This document shows positions 31,501-64,000 of a DNA stretch of 64,000 nt, piece after piece (position 1 is the first letter of the stretch; every line of letters begins with the position of its first letter). The position numbers and the translations under genes were made by a program. The DNA is taken from contig NC_061790.1 of the NCBI RefSeq assembly GCF_022458985.1, positions 15,356,397 to 15,420,396 of the forward strand. The letters run 5' to 3'. The notes below the pieces were generated by a model, which was not told the DNA's origin, made no database searches, and saw only the letters and a list, made by a program, of their open reading frames with translations. Source of the stretch: Mugil cephalus. Taxonomy: Eukaryota; Chordata; Actinopteri; Mugiliformes; Mugilidae.

Positions 31501-33352
31501 GGGAGACTTGAAATGTGTGATGTTGTTGGTATGAAAGGTCGACTGCTGTCTAACACCAATTACTTTAAGAATAATTTAATTCTGTCATCGCTACATTCAA
31601 GATCTGCTCAATGTGGAAGAGTTAATTTAGGTTGAAGAAATTCTGCAGGCACAGTTTCATTACTTCTCATCAGGGCACACACTGATTACCAAACCACAAC
31701 TGACATTTGGAGATTATTAAACAAATTAATATTAGAGCTTCTCTTGGCTCTGTGGACATGGCTCAGCACATAATAGAAGGACCTTGCTTTAGTGGACTAA
31801 CTTTGTATTTATCATTAAGGATATTTTAAAAGGGAATTAACAACTCATACGTTTGAGAAATGCATTTATGTGCTTCATAGGTAGCTGATAACAGATAACT
31901 TTTCAGACACTCGTGGACTATTGTTTGTCAGTGTCAGTATAGTACAAATGAAATGTATTGTGTAGCCAGATCTAGTGAGATTGTGCTGCTGAGACAGGTC
32001 TCATACAAAGTGTACATGTCTGTCTGAACAATTACATTGTAGCATCAAAATGTTTAATCTGTGCTCATTTTCATGTCCCTTTGGAGTGAAAAGACTCGGG
32101 GCCTGATGAAAACCCATGTGACATACAGTAGATGCAAGAAATGACCCTTATGTCCACCATCCAGTGAATCATCATCAACATTTAAGGTGACGCTCCTGTG
32201 CTGAGCATACAGAATAGTTTGGTATGTACTTCTACAATGCCCTGCTATCTCTGGAGCTACTCTGCAAAGTGTGGACAAACAAATGACACATTACGTAGTC
32301 AGATGATGAATGCAAGGTCTTTATATATATTTCTTCAGTATAATTGCATCAACATATTCATAGAGCACTGCAGTACAACACAGAATGAAACACAGACACC
32401 TGTTGTTGCTGTATGAAGTGATACGAGGCAAGAGTTTTCCCTTTTGTTAACGGGTGCCTTCATTTTTCAGTCTGACTAGTGCACCATGTTGAGTATAGAT
32501 TCATTTCAAAGCTTCAGCAAACTTTAAAAAAAGAGACAAATAAATACTGTACAACACCATATATGTAATACTAGATTCAGAAATCACAAAAAAAGATCAT
32601 GCTTTTCTCAACAGAACACTGCTATGTATTATGCACCTTCATATAACAATGCAGCATTTCTGGCGAGTTTCCCTTCACAATAACACTATCATCGACAAAA
32701 CGGCAGAAATAAAGTGCCTTCCTTTAAAATTGGTGATTCCAAAATGTGAATGCTTGTTCGCATATACACATCTGGAGGCAGAATTCCTGAAATAAAAAAG
32801 GTTTGGAGCAAACATCCATAGAATTACATTGGATAGAAAGGACAGGTATTAGAGCGCACAGGTACCTAGTTCCTGTTGTCATTATGAATATTTTGTGTCA
32901 GCCAGAATACTGGCCAACAAGTATGGCCTCTGAGGGATGTTGGTTTTGTAGGGAAGTCCTTTCTACCCAATTAAGTTCTATACATAAACCCAAAGACCCT
33001 AACAGCTTGAACAGCAACAACATCTTCCTACCACACAACGCATCAACAACAACTATTCAGTTATAAGGTTTCCAACTGCTTTCTGAAACAGAACAAAAGC
33101 ATTTTCTGGATTACACACCCAATACACTTTGTACAAGGTCCAATAGCGCGCCGCTGTCGAGGTAAATGAACAAATTTGTTTGTCATGGTCATTTAGTCCC
33201 CCTGAGAACATTGTAGAGACACATCTATTAGCACAATCTAACCACTGCAGAACTTATTTTCTCCCTACATTTGCACTGTAGAGACTTGGAGGCTCTATTT
33301 ACACAGGCACCAACAGTCTGATTTTTATCTCTTTGGCACCCAGATCATAGAT

Positions 33353-33358
33353 TTTATT
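33353..33358 (-). promoter_or_regulatory. ism2: Candidate poly(A) signal of ism2
   Basis: AATAAA on the minus strand about 0.8 kb after the ism2 stop codon. Other AATAAA words lie further downstream, for example near 31430, so the true 3' end is not fixed. Confidence 0.35.
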
Positions 33359-34161
33359 CCTGGCTGTGAAAGAAAATGTGAGGAAACATGTGAAATCAAA
33401 TGTGCGGTTCCTGTATTATTACTGACCAAAGGCTATTCATAATTCTCTACAGAAAGATAGATTAGCTTAGCTCTCTGGTTGTAATCAATCATATGTCTCA
33501 AAAGACTTTACATTACTCTGAATGCATGCAGCACCTTTTGGATGTACTGATGTGTTGTTGCCTAAAAATCCTTTGTAAAACCTAGAGCATTTCATATTGT
33601 AGCAGCATAGTTATCATATATGTCCGTTGGACTGTGTTTGTTAGATTAATGTAACTTGCACATATCCATGTTATACTGTATTTCCTAATGTAAAACCTGT
33701 GAGAAACATGATCGGGAATGTTTACCATAAGTTATCAATCACAAGTGCTCCAGGACACCATCAAAAGAAGCCAGAGGGTAGACATCATGCTTACAAGCAC
33801 CCAGGAGAGTGTGCTAAATATAAAAAGAGAGGGCTTGATGTCATGCCAGATGTGTAACAGGTTGGCAAGCGATGGGACAACACTACATTTTTTGTTTTTG
33901 TTTTTTTCTTCATTCGTGTATTTGACTTCAGTTGAGACGAGTCTGACATCAGGGCACTGCGCCAAATCCTAACTTGAGACAACCTGACTTCACCATTACT
34001 CCTGAATCTCCCAATCTCAACCGACTCATTAATGCATGGTTATTGGCAGATGAGTGGTTTTGATGAAATACTTCTTTTTAAGCTACACTGTCTTTTCTCA
34101 AATTAGGATTGGGCCATTGTGACTTCTCTCTGAGTGAAGTGGTAGTTTTGGCTGCGGTCCC

Positions 34162-42713
<8,552 letters not shown>

Positions 42714-43110
42714 CTTTAAAGCTTCCCGTGAAGACCTGCAAAAGTACTGTTCTCTGGACAGTTTGCCCTCTTCCTCTCTGTACTCGGCTTGCTGCTTTAG
42801 AAGATGGTCGCTCGTCTTCCGTTCGCCCCCCGGCTTTGCCTCCGGACAAGTGAAGTTTAATACCCCCTCGAAGTAAGTGTCGCACTTTATGAAGATGCGC
42901 ACCAGCGTCCTGAGCTATCCCGCGCGCTATCCATATCTGGCACCGGCGCCTCGCGCAGCAACTGTCAGTCCGTGTGGCGGCTCGAGCTCGACGCTTCTCT
43001 CCCCCATAAAAAGCAGAGTTTGGGGAGAGCTTTAAGTAGCAGGACGAAGTCACTACACCCCACGTAGGCACAATCTCCCCGTCCGCACCGGCGCTCGCTT
43101 ATTCAGCTAC
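42714..43110 (-). promoter_or_regulatory. ism2: ism2 5' UTR and GC-rich promoter region
   Basis: CpG-containing DNA (GCGCGC, CGGCGCC, GGCTCGAGCTCGACG) immediately upstream of the ism2 start codon, falling off after about 43110. The transcription start site is not resolved. Confidence 0.5.
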
Positions 43111-44285
43111 TTTAAACTGTGACTCACTCCTCGTTGGTGGGTGGGTGTTTTCTTCCAATACATTTACATCTGGAGCACATAGTATGCTTTTGCTAGATAT
43201 CTGTGTGATGCGTTAATCCGCTATCCAGCCGAAGTTCTTCCACCGGTTGGAAAAGACGTGTATTAGTGTTTGTGTGCGCAACGCCCAGCCAACCGGTTTC
43301 GGTAAACTCGCCTTTTACGCACGCATTCAGAGGGCTGATGCCGAATGTGTTGGGGGTGGGATGCTCATTACTCACAGCTGTGTGGAGGGGGGGTGCGCAG
43401 GGCCACTGAGGTACAAGATGAGGTACAAGGTTGAGTTCACATGCTGGAATTTACCACAGGCTGCAGACTAGACGCTACCTATGAGGTGGACACGCACCAC
43501 AATACCAGCCGAAAGTTTGGGCGCACCTTGTGTGTGTGCATCTCACTGAGAAACTTCATCTTCTCGTATCTCAAGTAAAATATTCCACCAGTGTCTCATG
43601 GAAACACCGTTTCCTTTAGGTAAAACAACAGGTTATTATTTCACTTTAATAAAAGTTACAATTAAAGACCGCAGAAAATGACCAACCATTGTGGAATGTT
43701 AGTGACTAGTCTGACTTACTAACATGTTGGTCATGAGCTTTTAAGTTGTTGCTGCAGTCTGTGTGTGCATAATGGTAAATAAACACAAAGCCTTTCCAGA
43801 ACTTGATACAAAGAAAGTGATTTAATCTTTGCAGCACTGTTTCCAACAGCGTGGTCAACAAACATCACTGCCTTACAAACTCCTCTAAGTGGTTTATCTG
43901 AAACCCAAACACAATTCCAAGGGCAAAAGCGACCGATAAGCAAGTTTCCATTGGCCACCTCAGGCCTGTTTACAGGTATTTGTCGCAGGCAGGCTGGGAA
44001 ATGCCACAGTGCATCAAAGGGTCGCAAGCAAACTCTGCATCTGATTGAGCTCTTTAGACGTTAAATGCGCAGCTTTGGTGAGGGAAACCTGGCTGAGAAA
44101 AGCAGCTATGTTGCTGTTTGCAATTACATTTTTGCCTCCATAGACAGAAATGTAGAGAGTCAACATACTGCACGGTGCTGCAGACGGCTCGAGAGGAAAC
44201 TTTGACGAGAAGAAAATTCTTTATGTCAGTGCGCATTGCTGAAGACTGCATCCAGATCACAGTCACGTGTTCCACATTTTTACAT
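43111..44285. other. Intergenic DNA between ism2 and sptlc2
   Basis: No coding exon, RNA gene or clear repeat is recognised. It is moderately AT-rich. Confidence 0.5.
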
Positions 44286-46064
44286 TTTATTTATTAAACG
44301 CATCACCGGGCTGTTATTCAAGGCATTTTAGGCAGAACAACAATATTGGAATGACTAATGTATCACTGGAGGTACAGTAAAAGAACAAATAGTTGTCATG
44401 CTGTGCTAAAAATGCCACAATCATTAACAAACACATCTCTAAACTTGTGTTGAGTTTCATGACTGAACATGTGTGGGAAAGGTCACATTTCCAGACAATG
44501 GCTACATAGACACAGCCTCCAGTTTACATAGGTGAAATGATACACACAAAACCACTCACATGTTGGACTTACATGTTCAGGGAGACTGTACACAAAAAAA
44601 AAAAATCAAACAAAATCTTCAACACTGAAAGCAGGTTGATATGGAATGCCATTCCAGAGGATGATCAAAGATGATAAATAATGAGGAAAAAAAACAACAA
44701 GGCAAATTTTGCAAATTTCAGTGACTACGTCATTTGTGCATGTAAATGCCTGTCAGTAGTGTTGCACTGAAGTTAAGACATAAAGACCTAAAGTAGTCCG
44801 TTAACATACACTCTTTCCACTGGGGCACATTTTGAGCTGCCTTTCAAATCAGTTTTCACAAAAATAGATATCCAACGGATAACAAACACATTTTAAATAA
44901 ATAAAAGCTGTCTGTATATCGGATGAATATGTGAGCGGCATCGTCATTCATACAGATCGCTGATTCACATGAAAGCACTTGTGTGAGAATGTACGGGGGA
45001 GGGAAAAAAAAAATCACATATGTAGCTCATTAGCTTATAGAAATGTTAAAGACGCTAGGCTCAATTCTTTGAGTGCAGGTGTAAACACTAAATAAGGCTG
45101 AAAAATATTTCTAGAAAATAAGCAGTAAAAAAAATATATTAATTAGTCTTGCTCCCTGGAATTCTTTCCCTGTTAAATGTTTTTTTTTGGAACATCTGTT
45201 TTGCATTTTAAGAGAAAAGGTAGAAAATATATCTATACATACGCTACCAGTCAAAGGTTTGGACACACCTTCTCATTCAATTCAATGAGAAAGTGTGTCT
45301 GAACTTTTGACTGGTAGTGTACATACATACATATCTATATAGAGATATATCTATATATGTATATATCCTTTGGTTAGGGAAAGAACCCAGTATTTCATAC
45401 TCTCTATTCAAGTAAAAGTAATTAGGAAAAACGCAATCAGATGGAGAACACATGCTCACTCTTGTGAAATAATGTATCTCTCTTTGAGGTTTGGGATGCC
45501 ACCCTAAGGCAGTACTACCAACTTTGTGATAAATAATATTTACATATATCATTTGTTTCCTCTTATGTGCATCATAGCAATGCCTATGATCAGATTTCCA
45601 AGTGCATGAGACAAAGCTCTGTCTGCTTTGCTCTAGGTTGTTTGAATTACAAAGAAACTCAACATTGTTATTATTGCACAAATAAGATACACATTCAGTG
45701 TGCGCACAGAATAAGACTTGACGTTAGACAAATGCAGTCACAATAAGTTAGAAAAAAACTGAAAGACCTTTTTTTTTTTTTTTTTAAACAATGGACACGC
45801 ACATGTGTGTGTGATTTTGGTCCTCCCGGGATCAGGGTGAATCCGCTGGGCAGGTCGAAGACTGCACAGATCTGAAAATGGGGTGAACCTGTTAAGACTT
45901 TGGTTCTCGTTGTGAGTCCACGGGAGTCTTATGTGAAGAGTCATGTGGAAGTCGCATGGAGAGGCTGGCTCAGAGGAACTGGTGGGGCAGAAGAGGGATG
46001 TGGGGCATGAGACGTAAAGTGAGGGGAAGAGACGGCTTGATGTGACAGGAAGGGATGACGTGGC
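44286..46064 (-). other. sptlc2: Probable sptlc2 3' UTR
   Basis: 1.8 kb follows the sptlc2 stop codon on the minus strand with no other gene. AATAAA on the minus strand at 44286-44291 is a good candidate poly(A) signal. The interval contains a poly-T run near 45770, a Tc1-like hairpin at 45240-45321 and AT-rich simple sequence. The extent is inferred only from the signal and the lack of other genes. Confidence 0.45.
45240..45321. mobile_element. Tc1/mariner-type MITE hairpin
   Basis: 'ctaccagtcaaaggtttgga' + 'cacacctt' at 45244-45271 is the near-perfect inverted complement of the right half ending in 'cttttgactggtagtgta'. The ends are flanked by TA. 'CAGTCAAAAGTTTGGACACACC' type ends are very common in fish and are usually assigned to Tc1/mariner elements. 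Only the two arms and a small loop remain, so it is a miniature copy. Confidence 0.7.
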
Positions 46065-61308
<15,244 letters not shown>

Positions 61309-61500
61309 CTTCGTCGACTGGCCGCGCCTGGAAATTTCACGGTTTGAAGAGGCTCAACTTGTACAACGTATGTCGTGAAGTCATGTATGAACTGGGAAGA
61401 AGACGGATTTTACGCCCACTGTGCTGTGTGACCGCACGAGCGATGCCGGGAAGCCACGCCCCTGTGTAGTTTCATTGGCCAATGCCGTTCCTCCGGGACA
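61309..61500 (-). promoter_or_regulatory. sptlc2: sptlc2 5' UTR and promoter
   Basis: CpG-enriched DNA just upstream of the start codon, with an ATTGGCCAAT motif at about 61475-61484 (CCAAT on both strands), a likely NF-Y site about 170 bp from the ATG. There is no TATA box. The pattern fits constitutive expression of a housekeeping lipid enzyme. Confidence 0.55.
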
Positions 61501-64000
61501 AAGATCGTCTATGGCGACACACCTGATAAACCATGGTAACGCTTATTTCATCGGCTTGCAAAACATACATGAATACAAAATAAAAATAAAAAACTGACAG
61601 TATTTTGATAATTGGTTGACTGGTGATTTCTTGACTTATTTTCCAAGAAAAAAAACACAACCGGCCAAAGTAAACAAAATAAAGTTAGGTTCTGAAGCAT
61701 CATGATTAGCATGTGAAACTATTTCAAACATTTGATAAATATTTTCGAGATAACAAACTATCCGTTTTGTTTCCATGATTCAACAACACACGGTGGTGTA
61801 AATAAAGGATAATCTTATCTTTATGGCCCCTTCACGAAGGAGCGATGTGAGAGCTCTTACCTCACTTCATCCTCTCTGCCTTTCGTCACTCTCGTTTCAG
61901 CGTGGGACGTCCTAAAGCCGATCCCATGGAAATAACCCATAATAACCTCTGCTTGGGCGTCAGCTTGATACCCTTTTCCAGTGACGCTATTTACCACCTG
62001 AGCTGCAGATATGCAAAACAAGGGTAATGGCTATTTCCACAAAACATTAACAAAAAAAAAAAGTAAACTTGACTGGACTGACCAGCATTTCAGGTGGTTC
62101 AAGTGTCACGCTGAAAATTCAAAAAGTCTGTCATCTCTTTTAAACTAGTGTTTGTCTGTGAAATTTGTTTTAATCTCCCATTGAAATAAAACAATCAGAA
62201 GATGTCAGACCTCAATTGGGTTTTGCAGGTATTTATGGTACATGGGACACAGCTCTGACTTAAAAGTATTTAAGTCATTTCTCCAATAATGTATGATTAG
62301 TTTATATCATTATTATCGGAATTGTTTAATTAACTTCACGGAACATGTCATACTTCAGATATTCCAGATTGGGAGAAGACTTGTGCTATGAGGGGGTGCA
62401 GCAACAACAGTAATTTCCAGCGTCCCAGTTAGTACTTTGCAGCAAACCTCCAGTTTGTACTTCCTCTTCTCTTCCTGTTTAGGGAAATATGGAATGGTGA
62501 AACGTGCCTTTCAGCACAGGCCCTACTCAGATAAGGTATGATTGTTTGTATAACGCCACACCTGCAAAGCAGCAGTGTGCCTTCCTCCCACTACTTTTTG
62601 CATGTGTTTGTCTAGGTTTGGGATGGTGATTTTATTATTTTACTGGGCGAGGCCTGTGCAGACTCTCAAATCAGCTCCACAATCCTGTTCCTACTTCCCA
62701 CCTTCTAGATGGCACTGTTGGGCCACAGAAAGGTTGAGCTCCAGACCTGCAAACAGACATTATGCTCACTCCTAGGGTTATAGTTCAGCGTTAAGTGACA
62801 GTGCTATACGGCCTAGTGTTTCTCTGATGTCACATCCATGATTAAGACACTGGTGATAACATCTGACAATTTGATTCTCTTATCAATTTCCAGTTCTCCT
62901 CACAAGGTTGTAACCTTGAGTGTGGAATAATGAAACATCAGTCTAGCAAGCTCTTACCAATGGGCACAAAGGCAGTTAAGCACCAATCCATCTCAAACCT
63001 GATAAAGGTGATAAAGATCCAGCTTTAATAGGATCAAAGGCAGGGTTAAAAGGAAAGAGGGTCTGCTCTTATTGATACAGACACTGCAGAGAACATTAGC
63101 AGTGAGTGCAATTAATTTGGATGAGACTGTAAAACCGCACTAACTTTGAACAGATAAGCAGTTTAGTTGTGCTTGTTGCGAGTTCTTTTTGTTCTTAACA
63201 GAGGTGACGTATTCAATAAATATAGCCACTGCAAGGCATATTGCCGATAATGCTATATCATCTAAGGTTTTACAAAGTTTACATGATTACCAGCAAAGAC
63301 CTAAGCACACAACTCCAAGAGCCAGATGGAAAATGCAAATTTGTCACCTCTGGTACAACAGACACACAAACAGATGTCTTACCTGACATTATGTTTCTAC
63401 CTGTGATTTGAGTTGTCCCTACATTACTCTTTGACTTTGTGCTTACTCCATATTGTGATTTCTTTCTTCACACAACCATACCAGTGTTGCATTCTAGTCG
63501 GTGTAGCTCAGTGGGGGGCCGTAAGGGCCTGCAAGGCCTTCTCTGTTGACCTACAAAACAGACTTAATTATATTTTACATGAATACCTATTAAATAGTTC
63601 CTAAAGGTCTGTTTGCTTCCTTTCACAGCTTATGTAGAAGCTCACATCCCATCACATTTCAGCCATGATTTATTGCAAACGTCAAAGAAATGTGCCCGGA
63701 GGCCTTCAGAATCAACTCTGCAGCCTAAAATAAGTGTTGATCAGACTGTAGCTTTCACCAATCAACTTGGAGTTGAGGACACCAGGGCCTGCTAGCAGAC
63801 GTACAATGACTTCAGCGCATTCACACCCTTTGATTGGACAGTCAGAGAGTCAGCTAGGCTAGCCAGAGCTAGCAAACTGCATCTGGTGTGAGCTGGACCA
63901 GCAAAAATGTAGTTGTGTTGGTTTAATAGCTGATTTGTCACCCACAATGGTTGTACTTTTCAAGAAAAGCTGGACATCGTTAAGAAAGGTCAGGCAACTC
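61501..64000. other. Upstream DNA without recognised gene
   Basis: No exon of ALKBH1, SLIRP or SNW1, which flank SPTLC2 in human, is visible. The frames here are short and unrecognised. The segment 63495-63820 reads like a decayed repeat and is listed separately. Confidence 0.45.
63495..63820 (+). repeat. Possible dispersed repeat with tRNA-like head
   Basis: 'gtcggtgtagctcagtgg' at about 63498-63515 looks like a tRNA A box. It is followed by the palindromic 'gggcctgcaaggcc', and about 250 bp further by 'caccagggcctgctagcaga'. No B box or cloverleaf can be made, so it is not a tRNA gene. It may be a tRNA-derived SINE or a transposon relic. Confidence 0.3.

Larger units (their letters stand above)
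25450..33300. other. Gene-poor interval
   Basis: No spliced gene could be assembled. The longest frames (28716-29003, 29519-29838 and 30523-31005) fall in repeats or match nothing. A poly-T run of 26 occupies 31475-31500. The right end probably grades into the 3' UTR of ism2. A non-coding RNA driven from the 25.2-25.4 kb array cannot be excluded. Confidence 0.5.

Noticed and set aside
63495-63570. Third tRNA gene
   Set aside because: It has an A-box-like start only. No anticodon stem, no B box and no acceptor pairing can be made.

Overview
The window is nuclear DNA from a vertebrate, almost certainly a ray-finned (teleost) fish. It holds spliced genes with GT-AG introns, CpG-rich first exons, long CA/TG microsatellites, Pol III tRNA genes, and dispersed repeats of types common in fish genomes. 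Nothing in it is bacterial, viral or organellar. I could reconstruct four protein genes exon by exon with consistent reading frames. All four lie on the minus strand, head to tail. Two tRNA genes lie on the plus strand.

Layout. 1-17288 is intron 1 of ccdc85c, whose later exons lie beyond the left edge. 17289-17991 is the coding part of ccdc85c exon 1, followed by a CpG-rich promoter to about 18800. 19507-23815 is a complete 15-exon cyp46a1 (cholesterol 24-hydroxylase, 507 aa). 24287-24359 is tRNA-Thr(TGT) and 24956-25038 is tRNA-Leu(CAG); a transposon-like block with a perfect 39-bp inverted repeat sits between them. 25211-25430 is a GC-rich tandem array of CCAAT-box and YY1-like motifs. About 25.5-33.3 kb has no protein gene that I can support, only decayed repeats and a remnant that may be hAT-like. 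34162-42713 is a complete 6-exon ism2 (isthmin 2, secreted, 472 aa). 46065-61308 is a complete 12-exon sptlc2 (catalytic subunit of serine palmitoyltransferase, 563 aa), with a long probable 3' UTR down to about 44.3 kb. 61.3-64 kb is its promoter and upstream DNA, with no recognised gene.

The genes do not form an operon or a dedicated system. cyp46a1 (sterol turnover) and sptlc2 (first step of sphingolipid synthesis) are both ER lipid enzymes, but their proximity is best read as synteny. From what I know of the human map, CCDC85C and CYP46A1 lie together on 14q32.2 (with HHIPL1 between them), and ISM2 and SPTLC2 are neighbours on 14q24.3. The window therefore joins two blocks that are far apart in human, and the junction falls in the gene-poor, repeat-rich 24-34 kb segment that carries the tRNAs.

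I found no convincing undescribed system. The most unusual items are the tRNA/inverted-repeat/CCAAT-YY1 cluster at 24.3-25.4 kb, the altered conserved motif in exon 4 of sptlc2, and the two competing acceptors of sptlc2 exon 2.
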